Shown here: piece by piece, positions 27,835 to 36,646 of the stretch | How the letters are laid out: the number at the start of each line of letters is the position of its first letter | How positions within the stretch are numbered: position 1 is the first letter of the stretch | Origin: a virus | IMG/VR virus record: IMGVR_UViG_3300047471_000555 | Coordinates: 1-48,641 of that record | DNA: 48,641 nt | Strand: one strand, 5' to 3' | Translations under genes and position numbers: made by a program | Notes under the pieces: model-generated | Databases searched by the model: none | Told to the model about the DNA's origin: nothing | The model's input: the letters and a program-made list of their open reading frames with translations, nothing else

Positions 27835-28975
27835 ATCACCGGAGATATTTAGGAAGTGGGTGGCCATCTCGACGATCGCTGCGGTCCTAGAGCAGAAGGT
27901 CTGGCTCACGACCTTTAAGAATCTCTACCCTAATCTCTACGTGATGATAGTTGGCCATCCGGGGATGGGGAAGACCAATGCCATAGTGATCGCCAAGACC
28001 CTGCTTATGAAGCTGGCTGAGTTCCATCTGGCCCCGGTGTCTCTGACTTGGGCCAGCCTCGTCGATGCCCTCGTAGAAGCCAAGCGGTATATAATCAGGC
28101 CGATGGATATTGAGAAGGAGATTAAATACAACTCAATGTTTATTTGTGCCGATGAACTCGGAGCCTTCATCCACAAATATGACGATGAGATGACTAAGGG
28201 CCTATCGGCCATGTATGACCCAACGCCCTACTCGCAGAATCGCCGAACAAGCTCGATTAAGATCAAGATGGATTCGCCCCAGATTAATATGCTAACCGGG
28301 TCAACACCGCAGGATCTGTTGAAGATGCTCCCTGAGAATGCCTGGGGCCAGGGATTTATGTCCCGGGTCATAATGATTTTCTCAGACGAGCGGAGGATTA
28401 CGGATGATTTCGCCGAGGCGGTTCTGCCCAAGACCGACGATCTCATGGCTGATCTCGAGATGATCAACGGCCTCTGGGGCCAGTTCCATGTCACTGAGGC
28501 CTACAGAAGTGCAGTGAATGATTGGCAGGCCCTTGGTGAACCGCCAGTCCTCGGGCATCCCAAGCTAACCCACTACAATACCCGCCGCAGAATTAATCTA
28601 TATAAACTATCTATGATTGCCGCCGTCGACAAGAGCAACGCCCTCGTCTTGACGAAGGATGAATTCAACACCGCAATGGGATGGCTCCTAGAAGCCGAGT
28701 GTTACATGGAAGAAATCTTCAAGGCCGGAAACGCGAATGCAGACGGGCAGGCGATGGATGAGATCCTGCACTTCATTATGCTCACCGATCGGGGAAAGGG
28801 AGTCAGTGAACACGCCATCACCCGCTTCGCTCGGGACCGAGTCCCGCTGCATTCAATCCTTCGGATCGTTGAGATCCTCGAACGCAGCGGGCAAATCGTC
28901 GATCTCGGCCTAGATCGCCGGACTAATGTTAGATATTATTCCAAGACTAAGCCGCTGGCGGAGTCGCTGGCATAG
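27719..28975 (+). CDS. DUF3987-like P-loop ATPase (replicative helicase/primase-associated)
   Basis: This is a 418-aa protein with Walker A VGHPGMGKTN near 78-87 and Walker B MFICADELGAF near 140-150. They are followed by SSIKIKMDSPQINMLTGSTP, a sensor-type strand, and a helical C-terminal part with a winged-helix-like end (VPLHSILRIVEILERSGQIV). Phage DUF3987 proteins are replication ATPases. It is the last rightward gene. ATG 27719 lies inside the polymerase gene. It ends tail to tail with the leftward arm by a 29-nt overlap. Confidence 0.8.
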   Translation: MSQVIQMGSRNILDGTPGPGSRKLGSWIGTFVGETVGARSPEIFRKWVAISTIAAVLEQKVWLTTFKNLYPNLYVMIVGHPGMGKTNAIVIAKTLLMKLAEFHLAPVSLTWASLVDALVEAKRYIIRPMDIEKEIKYNSMFICADELGAFIHKYDDEMTKGLSAMYDPTPYSQNRRTSSIKIKMDSPQINMLTGSTPQDLLKMLPENAWGQGFMSRVIMIFSDERRITDDFAEAVLPKTDDLMADLEMINGLWGQFHVTEAYRSAVNDWQALGEPPVLGHPKLTHYNTRRRINLYKLSMIAAVDKSNALVLTKDEFNTAMGWLLEAECYMEEIFKAGNANADGQAMDEILHFIMLTDRGKGVSEHAITRFARDRVPLHSILRIVEILERSGQIVDLGLDRRTNVRYYSKTKPLAESLA

Positions 28976-29177
28976 TCGAGGCGATGGCCGAGAGCCGATC
29001 GCTCAGCGCCTGGAGTTTCGAGATCGAATCATTAATCGCCGCATCTGGCGTCCCCGTCGCCGGGTTGTTATTCGCGGCCGCCAGGGCAGCGATCTCAGCC
29101 GCAAGGTCAGAGCCGACCGTTTCGATCTTCGTCCCAACCTCGGCAATCTTTGCATTCAGATCGTCAATTGCAGCCAT
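28947..29177 (-). CDS. 76-aa coiled-coil protein, last gene of the late arm
   Basis: ATG 29177 follows TTAGGAGAAAAGATT, a strong site. The product is a heptad-like helix (MAAIDDLNAKIAEVGTKIET, then VGSDLAAEIAALAA) with a second helix. The frame is open up to ATG 29285, which would add 36 residues and has a GAGGG site, so two forms are possible. Small coiled coils of this sort often sit in phage lysis cassettes. Its end overlaps the opposing ATPase gene by 29 nt. Confidence 0.65.
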   Translation of the reverse strand: MAAIDDLNAKIAEVGTKIETVGSDLAAEIAALAAANNNPATGTPDAAINDSISKLQALSDRLSAIASTMPATPPAA

Positions 29178-29346
29178 AATCTTTTCTCCTAAGGTTAGCA
29201 GTTCGCGCACTAGGCGCAGGGTGAGGCGGGCGATGTCGTCCGCCGAAGTGGAAGGGCCGGGTGGCCCATGTGCTGGGTGTCTCATCTAACAGCCCTCACA
29301 GATTGGAGGCGGTGCGGGTGGGACATGGATATTATCCGGCACCCGA

Positions 29347-29562
29347 CTAACGGATGAACGCGGGCCGAAGACTGCCTCCCGCCAACAAGGTGAGCGCGCC
29401 AATGATAATGAGCAAGAGCACAATGAACCAGACGCCCTGCTCGATCCTGGGCGGGATCTGCGTGATGAAATGGTCGATGCCGTAGAGCACGAGCCAGATC
29501 ACCCCTGCGAGGCAGATCGCCCCAATCAATAGCCACAACACTTCAATAGCGATAGCGATCAT
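29347..29562 (-). CDS. 71-aa two-span membrane protein (holin-like or lysis-associated)
   Basis: The product has two hydrophobic segments, about 5-30 (IEVLWLLIGAICLAGVIWLV) and 43-60 (VWFIVLLLIIIGALTLLAGG), linked by a short loop, and ends in a basic tail. It is a holin-type candidate by topology and by neighbourhood with the Pam3-gp28-like protein and the lipoprotein. Which gene is the actual holin cannot be decided from sequence. Confidence 0.65.
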   Translation of the reverse strand: MIAIAIEVLWLLIGAICLAGVIWLVLYGIDHFITQIPPRIEQGVWFIVLLLIIIGALTLLAGGSLRPAFIR

Positions 29563-29571
29563 TTCAGCCTC

Positions 29572-29826
29572 CTAGTGATCCCTGGGCTCCTTCGGCAGCC
29601 CGCTTCTATATTGCAACTCGGTTATCTTATCATGGTCGATTCGACTCCGGGAATCGATGTCCCTTAGCGTATTATCGATCCCATCCAACCTTCCCCCCAG
29701 ATGCTCAAGCTGAATTGAAAGCTTGTCGATGTAGGTGATGCCTGTCCATATCATCCCCACTAGGACTATAGTGACCGTGATGATACTGGTCCACTGAGTC
29801 ACCCGGCCCTGGAGGTTCTCTTCCAT
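29572..29826 (-). CDS. 84-aa single-span membrane protein with coiled-coil tail
   Basis: One hydrophobic span lies at about 14-32 (IITVTIVLVGMIWTGITYI), followed by a helical, charged tail (LEHLGGRLDGIDNTLRDIDS). The topology (N-in, periplasmic coiled tail) resembles an inner-membrane spanin or a DUF-type accessory of holins. A spanin pair would need an outer-membrane lipoprotein, and one is encoded two genes upstream. Confidence 0.65.
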   Translation of the reverse strand: MEENLQGRVTQWTSIITVTIVLVGMIWTGITYIDKLSIQLEHLGGRLDGIDNTLRDIDSRSRIDHDKITELQYRSGLPKEPRDH

Positions 29827-29829
29827 GGT

Positions 29830-30261
29830 TCACTTCAGCGCTTCTGGCACCGTGGCTATAGGCCCAATCACCTTCGGTGAGGGATTCGCCTCAGCCGCGG
29901 ACGGGCTCTTCAATACCACGGCCACCACACCAGGGTCATTCGCCACATGGGACAGATCCTCAGCCGGAGAGAGAACCTTATCTGGCTGTGGGACTCCGAC
30001 GGCATCCTTAGGGGCGATCGCATCAGCCGAAGCCTGACTGTCCATCACAATCTTAGTCACGCCCGGTGTGGCGGCGGCGGCCTTCACAGTATTAGCCGGT
30101 GTGTGGACAACGATGCCCCACACAAGTGGCACCAGTGAGGCGAGCAATCCGCCAACAAGCACTAACTGATCTTGCGAGAGATATCCCCGCCCCACGGCCC
30201 AGCCACCAACCACAGCCAAGATGGATCGCAAGGCACTAAGGAGTTGTTCCTGATTTATCAT
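29830..30261 (-). CDS. Pam3-gp28-like putative holin
   Basis: This is a 143-aa protein. The first 55 residues have two hydrophobic helices (ALRSILAVVGGWAVGRGYLS, then LVLVGGLLASLVPLVWGIVV followed by HTP), the pattern of the putative holin family named after Pam3 gp28. The remaining tail is Ala/Pro/Val-rich with two partial repeats (ATPGVTKIVM and NDPGVVAVVL) and is probably soluble. It lies in a membrane-protein cluster after the last virion gene, which fits lysis. Confidence 0.7.
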   Translation of the reverse strand: MINQEQLLSALRSILAVVGGWAVGRGYLSQDQLVLVGGLLASLVPLVWGIVVHTPANTVKAAAATPGVTKIVMDSQASADAIAPKDAVGVPQPDKVLSPAEDLSHVANDPGVVAVVLKSPSAAEANPSPKVIGPIATVPEALK

Positions 30262-30500
30262 CCCTTGATTATCCTCTTCGTGGCTAAAATTCCCTTTACC
30301 CTGGCCTGCGCCGCAGTGATCACTGCCCCCGAGGCGTCCTCACACAACAAATCCAGCGCCACATCCGGCGACAGCTTGGCGCATTCATACCTAGCCGCAG
30401 CGCCCACAATGGCCCCGGTGACGGAACTGACCGCGGCCCAATTCGCCGATGAAGACTGACAGCCGCCAAGGGCCAGGGACAGAAATAAGATTTTCTTCAT
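30258..30500 (-). CDS. 80-aa predicted lipoprotein (candidate outer-membrane spanin)
   Basis: The product opens MKKILFLSLALGGCQSSSAN, a clear lipoprotein signal with lipobox LGGC and Cys 14 as the lipidation site. The remainder is Ala-rich, with a single Cys pair (CAKLSPDVALDLLCEDASG). Small lipoproteins in phage lysis cassettes are often outer-membrane spanin parts. It is coupled to both neighbours by overlaps. Confidence 0.72.
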   Translation of the reverse strand: MKKILFLSLALGGCQSSSANWAAVSSVTGAIVGAAARYECAKLSPDVALDLLCEDASGAVITAAQARVKGILATKRIIKG

Positions 30501-33500
30501 CGTTGCACACTCCCGGTTCTGAAGCCACTATAATAATCCCCGAGATTCCTCGGCCGCTGAACGCCAGAGTTGGTATCCATCAGGAACCGAATCCACTTCC
30601 CAGTTTGGGCCGGGGTTACACCGAACAAAGTTCCTGTGAGGCCAAGGGAGTCCTGGACAAGCCGCCCTCGATGCTCGGCAGAGAGCGGATGGTCCTTAGT
30701 AAAGTCACGGTAGGTGCTGGTGAATTCCTTGGCGGCGGTGCTGAGGAGGCCGACCTGGGGATCAGACTTATGAAGCATAGCGTCGACGACATCTCGAACG
30801 CCGATGAAGTTGGCGCTGATGTTATGGGCCATCGACTCCACGCCCCATTGAGTCCAAGACTTGTCCTTCTCGCCCTTGCCGCCGAGGAAGAGGGAGCCGA
30901 CCATGCCGCCGATCAGGGCTGGGAAGACTTGGTAGGCGAAGATCTGGCCAATGACTGGCTGGAAGCGTTCCTTGGCAGCGTCAAAGTCGCCCGCCCTACG
31001 TAGCTGAAGGGCCTCTTGGGATCGCCAGATGATCTCCATGTTCTTGTTCATCATATGATTGTAGAAGTTATAGACTGAGGTGAACCACCTCCCAGCAGAC
31101 CCGGTTCGCATAATCGCAGGGGCATTGGTGATAGCAGAGGAGCCGTGGGCGAAACGGACTGCACGGTCGCCGAGGTAGATCGCATCGCCTTCGCTCCGAC
31201 CCTCGCCTATGGCCTTCTTATACGCAGCCAGCCAAGTCGGCACCGCGGAGAGCATGTCGGTGAAGGCGACTGGCGTTGAGGCATAGCGGATGATATTGGC
31301 TCGCCAAGTATCAAACCCCTTCCTTGGGACGATTTGCTCACTGGCACCTCCGAGGGTTTCTTGCCAATTCCTAGACCTACGTTGAAGCTCTAGGGATTTA
31401 TTAATGGCAAAGTCCCAATTAGTCTCCCCAGTCGCTTCATCCTTCGCGTTAAGATTCATGACCTCATCGAAGAATGGCTTGGCGCCGACTTCGTTAATCG
31501 ACTGAATGGCGGCTGTTGGGGCGTGCTTAAGCACAGTGCCGGGGTTGAACCCGACCAGGGTCGAGATCATATTCTGGCGAATGTATTCCGAGAACCGCCC
31601 TGCTTGGGCCTGCCAGCCAGACTTAAAGTTCGGAGCGTTGGCCACATCACGGAGATAAGGGATCAGCAGGTCCCGATACTCAGTGCCATAATGGACCCTA
31701 ATCGCCTCTTGGATTCGCTGATCATAAAATATCTTCCCTACTTCCGTGATCGCCGGGCGAAGGGCGATGTCGTGGAGCATCTGCTGAATCCGCCCAGGCA
31801 TCTGATTCATATCCACCGCCAGGGGGCGAATGTCGCCTGTGCGGGCCTTGGTGTATCCAGCTGGAGGGCTGGCCTTGAAGTATTCCTGCTCTAGTAAGCC
31901 CTTGGGACCGAGGCTCTTCGGGGTCTTACCCTGAATCTCAGCGTGATGAATGATTGGATAATAGCCCCCGGCAAACGTGCCATGATCAGTCTTAATGGCC
32001 CTGGCTGGAATGTCTTCCGCCGCAACGCCTCCAGTCATAGAGCGATACATCGTGTCGGACATTTGCTTAATGTCCTTGAACATATCCCAGATGCCTTGGA
32101 CAAAAGTCCAGTCTTCCTTCGTTCCAGCTTGGCGAACCCAATCAAGGACGGCCTGGGGATCCTTCCCATAGCCGCCGGCCATTTTAGTTAGGTTAGACTC
32201 AGAGCCAGTATTGAGCATAATCGCCCGTAGCTGGCCACGGGTCAGTTGCTGGCGATTCCCTGGGAACTTCGGGTCCCCAAAGCCAAGCGGATTATCCACC
32301 AACGCCGACATATCCAGATGATCATCCAGGGCCGTCAACCGCTTGGCGAATTCCTTCACATAAGCATCGCGCTGGGTGACACCCTCGATCAACGGCCGAA
32401 GGGCATATTGCTGCCAATCGCCAAAGGCATTGTATTGGTCCCAACGATTAAACAAGGCCTCAAGTTTGATATGAGCGGCCGTCACTAACGAGCCGACTCG
32501 CTTGGCCCTGGCCCCAAAGGATCGGCTCTCTGAGAGTTGAGTCGGGGTGGCGAGGAACTGAGTCAGCCCAGGGCTCGTGACCAATCTACCAACGAGCTCA
32601 TTAAGGGCAGTTGTCTCTCCGGTCTTGGCATTCCGGTAGACCATTCGGCCATTATACCGCAGGGCCTTCAACGTGCCATTAGTGGCGTTGAATCCCTCAA
32701 CGGTCATATCATTCAGGTTCTTCTGATATTTCGGATCGAAGAACTCAGGGGCGACCGGGACCTCAAGCCCTTCGTCCTTAGTCGCCTCGATGAATTTCTC
32801 CAGATTGTTGACACCGGCGTCTCGAGCCTCGGCATCTTTCATCATCCCTTCAATGGTCCGGTTCTTAATCGAGAAGCCGATTTGTTGGAGGATGGTGTGG
32901 ATGAAGTTGGTGTATTGGGGATCAATAGTTGGCTGCTTCTCCTTCCGCAGGCTCTTGACCATACGATCGAATTTCATCTTCTCAGTACGGAATTTCCGGG
33001 CTTCACTCATTAGGACTGCCGAGTAGAGCTTACTCTGCATGGCGACTAGCGCGCCGGCCGGATCGCCATTGAGCAGGGCTCGCTCGGCCTCGCGGGCATG
33101 GCGGGCCAGAGAGTCAGCGAAGGTATCGGGGGTTAGCTTAGCCACCTTCACTTTCTGAAAGGCCGCCTTCGCATCCGCGATAAGCAAGTCCTTATCAATT
33201 GGCACCAGCTTGGCTATGCTTGCGGCCGCATACATCTCCTGCGCCAATATATTAACGTCGGCCTCCGATAGAGCCTGGTCTTTGGCCTCTTCCATAATGT
33301 TGTTTTCGAGGCTACCGAATTTCTCTTGCATTTGGCGATCGGCTGTGTCACGGACTAGCCTCCCTAATGCTTCCTGGGCGGTGCCCTCGCCTCGGGTTTC
33401 TCGATAGGCCTTGACCCCTTCGGCCATAGAGTCGACTGAGGTGAAGCCGAAGAGCTTGGCCATCTGATCCGCAGGTAGGCCCTCTTTGGCATAGTATTGC

Positions 33501-36500
33501 TTGGGCAGCGAGGCCTTCTGTTCCTCAGTCAGTGTATCAGAGGCGATTCGGTAGATCTTATCCGTCTTGCGACCGAAGAGATCGCCGGTTGAGAAGAATA
33601 GATCAGCGGCAATGTCTGGCCGCTGGCGGAGTTGGCTCTCGACTTCTTTCCTAGTCTGAGACAGGTTGTCCTTCCAGGTCTGGGTCTGCTCAGTCTTCTG
33701 TTGGCGTTCAGCTCGGTCCTTGGCAGCCTGAAGGTCGCTGGCATAACGTTCGTGGATTGCGGTCTGGATGGCCTGAAAGGACTTTAGGTCGAGGCCAACG
33801 CCCGAGGCACGGATTTGGTCCAGGACATCTGCGTAGGCTGGGCGGTCGGGGCCGACGGAGAATTGGGGCATATCCTTGCCCCTATCCCGAGCAATCTTCT
33901 GCCCATCATGGTATAGAGTCCGCTTGCCTGTCGGCCCCACGACAATCGTCGTCTTCCCACCTTTGCTATATTCCTTGGCGGCGGAGAATGGATTACTACC
34001 GGTCTGAAGCTCAGTTCCTAAATGCTCTTGCTCAGCAACCTTCCACCAATCCTCGAAGCTTCTAATATCGGCGTCTTTGTCTTTAAATCGATCGAATTTC
34101 TGTTTCGTGACTGCTGCTGAATAGGTCGGCTTCCTTACTTGTTCAAAGACATCTGGTTCGTTAGCAGCCTTGGGCGGCATAGAGGCAGCGGGCTCAGCTG
34201 GGTCAGCCTCACGCTCCATTCGATCATAAAGCGATTCCTCACGGCCCCCAACCTCCCCCGACTGCACTCGCTCAAAGATATCATCGGCAGTGCCTGGGCG
34301 ACCGAGAACATCGTTGATCCGCTTCCGGATGGCGTCGAGGAATTCTTTAATCTTCTGAAAGATCGGATGAAGCCTGGGGCCGACATCAGCCTTGCCAGCT
34401 TCCCAAGTGCGATAGGCTTCAGCAATGGATTCCTCTAGCCTCTGCGACATCCCAAGTTGATCATATTTACGATTAATATCAAATCGATCCAGCCAACCGC
34501 CCTCCCGAGCAGCCTGTTCGAGGGTCATCCATTCCTTGTCAGTGAAGAGTTGTCGCAGGGCGTGGATCGCCTCATGATGCATAACGCCCATACGATCTTC
34601 AACGTCAGTGGCGAGCATGATAAGGGAATTGGCCGTGCGACGAAGATTAACTCCCTGGATTCGGTCATTGCCCTTGGCTCTAATGCGCTGGACAAACTCA
34701 ACCTGCCCTCTAGGCACACGCTTAAGGAATTCATCCTTAACAGCATCATTGATCGCCTGAGTAGTTGGGTCGAATTTCTCCTTCACGTATCCATGAATGC
34801 CTTCGCTGAATTGATTCCAGAATCCGCCCTCCAAGACCTGGCGAATGCTCTCAACGTCTCCAACATCCATTCGGGCCCGGAAGCGATTTAGGTCAATGAC
34901 CGGCATGGCCGAGGGCTGCATATATGAGCCGGCCTTGTCCCTAGCGCCGCTAACCCGGTGGCCGGTCAAGGTATCGGCCTCTGGGAATTCAGCCGCAACC
35001 TGTTTAGCGAGGTCGATCATGAGACTGGGACCAAAGTCTCGGGGGCCAAATCCATTATCCCCAGAGATCCCATCAACGTGAAGTTGCTTGCCGCCTTTCT
35101 GTTCAGAGATATTAAGCGCCCCTACGATATTGCCCTTATGATCTAGAAGTTGAAAATCATGAAATCCTTGCTCAGGGCCATATCTTACATCTAATGGCTG
35201 AAACCTCTCTAGCTGTAGCTTCCGATCCCCGATCGAGAACATCGGCTCCAGGCCCATGCTGCCACGGATCGCCGCCATGGGCGAATCCACCATTGGGCGA
35301 TAGTCCGGAGCCACTCCGCCAGAGGTCCCGACCTCGACAGTGTCGGGGACTATGGTCTGGACCGTAGCGCCTCGGGCCTCATCCGTCGTGATCCCATGAG
35401 GGACAACACGAAGATGATCATTCAATTGGGCCGCAAGCGCCGGGTCGACCTTGGCAAGCCAGTCTCGAATCGGCACGCTGACGTCCTCACCAACCTCACG
35501 AGCCAATTTAATCTGATCTTCGATCCCAGGAACCCAGCCTAAGAGGCCATCATCCGGAGCCGGCTCCTTGGCGCCATAAAGGTCAGCGACCGCTCGGCCA
35601 GAGATCCCCATCTCCGAGTTGCCATAGTCCCGCTCTAAGAGTCGGGCGAGTTCGTTAGGATCCTTCTCACGAAGTAGGGATTGCTGAGCGAGGTCAAGGC
35701 CGCGATTTAGTTCCTGAAGGGCATTCGCATTGGAGACTTGCTTCATCTCATCGATGAAGGGATGAACGCCAACGGGAGGTTCTAGGTTGTTGTCATACCA
35801 CTGACGACCAGCCTGATAGGCGGATTTCCCTCGATCAATGGCGGCCTGGACTGCGGCGTCCTGCTTCTTCAGGGCCTCAATTGCCGCCCCTGCACCTTCC
35901 TTACCGCCGATTTCCCTGGCCCTGGCGACCAGCCCAGCTCGAGCCTGAACCTCCGGCAGGTCATGGCCAGCTTCGAAGGTCTTCATCTCCACCAGTGATG
36001 AGACTGCTCGGCCGAATTGCTGCGAGGTGGCTTCATCACCAAAGACGTTGTAGTGCGCGACCCTAGCCGCTTCCCCGGCTCCGGCTGTAACAGCCCCAAT
36101 GCCGGCGCCAAGGACCCCAAGGCCAGTCCTAGCAGCCAGTTCAAATGGAATCCCCGCCACACCAAGGATTCCAGCAGTGATGGGTTTGTCTTTATAGGCT
36201 GGATCCTGGGTGATCCAATCACCAAGGTTTCCCTGGAAGGCACTCTTGAAGGAATCCGAGATGGCATCATTGACGGAGTCGGGGTTGAATCCCATCATCG
36301 ATGGGTTCAGGGTCTGGTTCCCAATCAGGGACTTAGTCGTCCTCGCGTGCCGAGTCAGCTGGTCCAGGTTGCCATAATCATTATTGGCAATGATCGACGC
36401 GAAAGGATTCGAGTTCACCCAATCGGTCAGGGACTTGTTATTCCGGACAATATCCGACGCCATCTGCGCCTTCGTCTTTTGTCGAAAAGCCGGAAGGTCA

Positions 36501-36646
36501 TCATACACCGCCTGAGCTGGGACCCCAGAGGCGTGGCTCAGGGCCAAGGCATCCAGCCCGTCATCGGGATTGTCATTAGCCGTGGTATAGGCCTGGGCCG
36601 AGGCGGCTGAGCCCTGGGAGGAAATAAAGTCGTCAAGCTCGCTCAT
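30497..36646 (-). CDS. Giant 2049-aa internal virion/ejection protein with HExxH motif
   Basis: Very long internal virion proteins of this place and size in podoviruses (T7 gp16-type or large polyvalent protein) are ejected into the host and help DNA entry. An N-terminal hydrophobic Gly/Ala stretch (GLGVLGAGIGAVTAGAGEAA near 175) could be membrane-active. MHHEAIHALRQLF near 689-701 contains HEAIH, a zinc-metallopeptidase HExxH, with downstream EESIAEAY as a possible third ligand. A long helical central part (about 800-1300) and a conserved-looking C-terminal third (NQMPGRIQQMLHDIALRPAI; YASTPVAFTDMLSAVPTWLA) follow. No transglycosylase motif is seen; that lies in the next gene. Confidence 0.85.
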   Translation of the reverse strand: MSELDDFISSQGSAASAQAYTTANDNPDDGLDALALSHASGVPAQAVYDDLPAFRQKTKAQMASDIVRNNKSLTDWVNSNPFASIIANNDYGNLDQLTRHARTTKSLIGNQTLNPSMMGFNPDSVNDAISDSFKSAFQGNLGDWITQDPAYKDKPITAGILGVAGIPFELAARTGLGVLGAGIGAVTAGAGEAARVAHYNVFGDEATSQQFGRAVSSLVEMKTFEAGHDLPEVQARAGLVARAREIGGKEGAGAAIEALKKQDAAVQAAIDRGKSAYQAGRQWYDNNLEPPVGVHPFIDEMKQVSNANALQELNRGLDLAQQSLLREKDPNELARLLERDYGNSEMGISGRAVADLYGAKEPAPDDGLLGWVPGIEDQIKLAREVGEDVSVPIRDWLAKVDPALAAQLNDHLRVVPHGITTDEARGATVQTIVPDTVEVGTSGGVAPDYRPMVDSPMAAIRGSMGLEPMFSIGDRKLQLERFQPLDVRYGPEQGFHDFQLLDHKGNIVGALNISEQKGGKQLHVDGISGDNGFGPRDFGPSLMIDLAKQVAAEFPEADTLTGHRVSGARDKAGSYMQPSAMPVIDLNRFRARMDVGDVESIRQVLEGGFWNQFSEGIHGYVKEKFDPTTQAINDAVKDEFLKRVPRGQVEFVQRIRAKGNDRIQGVNLRRTANSLIMLATDVEDRMGVMHHEAIHALRQLFTDKEWMTLEQAAREGGWLDRFDINRKYDQLGMSQRLEESIAEAYRTWEAGKADVGPRLHPIFQKIKEFLDAIRKRINDVLGRPGTADDIFERVQSGEVGGREESLYDRMEREADPAEPAASMPPKAANEPDVFEQVRKPTYSAAVTKQKFDRFKDKDADIRSFEDWWKVAEQEHLGTELQTGSNPFSAAKEYSKGGKTTIVVGPTGKRTLYHDGQKIARDRGKDMPQFSVGPDRPAYADVLDQIRASGVGLDLKSFQAIQTAIHERYASDLQAAKDRAERQQKTEQTQTWKDNLSQTRKEVESQLRQRPDIAADLFFSTGDLFGRKTDKIYRIASDTLTEEQKASLPKQYYAKEGLPADQMAKLFGFTSVDSMAEGVKAYRETRGEGTAQEALGRLVRDTADRQMQEKFGSLENNIMEEAKDQALSEADVNILAQEMYAAASIAKLVPIDKDLLIADAKAAFQKVKVAKLTPDTFADSLARHAREAERALLNGDPAGALVAMQSKLYSAVLMSEARKFRTEKMKFDRMVKSLRKEKQPTIDPQYTNFIHTILQQIGFSIKNRTIEGMMKDAEARDAGVNNLEKFIEATKDEGLEVPVAPEFFDPKYQKNLNDMTVEGFNATNGTLKALRYNGRMVYRNAKTGETTALNELVGRLVTSPGLTQFLATPTQLSESRSFGARAKRVGSLVTAAHIKLEALFNRWDQYNAFGDWQQYALRPLIEGVTQRDAYVKEFAKRLTALDDHLDMSALVDNPLGFGDPKFPGNRQQLTRGQLRAIMLNTGSESNLTKMAGGYGKDPQAVLDWVRQAGTKEDWTFVQGIWDMFKDIKQMSDTMYRSMTGGVAAEDIPARAIKTDHGTFAGGYYPIIHHAEIQGKTPKSLGPKGLLEQEYFKASPPAGYTKARTGDIRPLAVDMNQMPGRIQQMLHDIALRPAITEVGKIFYDQRIQEAIRVHYGTEYRDLLIPYLRDVANAPNFKSGWQAQAGRFSEYIRQNMISTLVGFNPGTVLKHAPTAAIQSINEVGAKPFFDEVMNLNAKDEATGETNWDFAINKSLELQRRSRNWQETLGGASEQIVPRKGFDTWRANIIRYASTPVAFTDMLSAVPTWLAAYKKAIGEGRSEGDAIYLGDRAVRFAHGSSAITNAPAIMRTGSAGRWFTSVYNFYNHMMNKNMEIIWRSQEALQLRRAGDFDAAKERFQPVIGQIFAYQVFPALIGGMVGSLFLGGKGEKDKSWTQWGVESMAHNISANFIGVRDVVDAMLHKSDPQVGLLSTAAKEFTSTYRDFTKDHPLSAEHRGRLVQDSLGLTGTLFGVTPAQTGKWIRFLMDTNSGVQRPRNLGDYYSGFRTGSVQR

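Noticed and set aside
28984-29289. 101-aa rightward frame continuing the early arm
   Set aside because: It is opposite the coiled-coil gene, which has a strong ribosome site and heptad pattern; the rightward frame has neither.
29282-29536. 84-aa leftward frame (His/Arg-rich) overlapping the 71-aa membrane protein
   Set aside because: It reads the same bases out of frame; the membrane protein has a clear two-span pattern and the other frame has none.
34457-34891. 144-aa and other rightward frames inside the giant gene
   Set aside because: They are shadows of the 2049-aa leftward gene, with no start signals.
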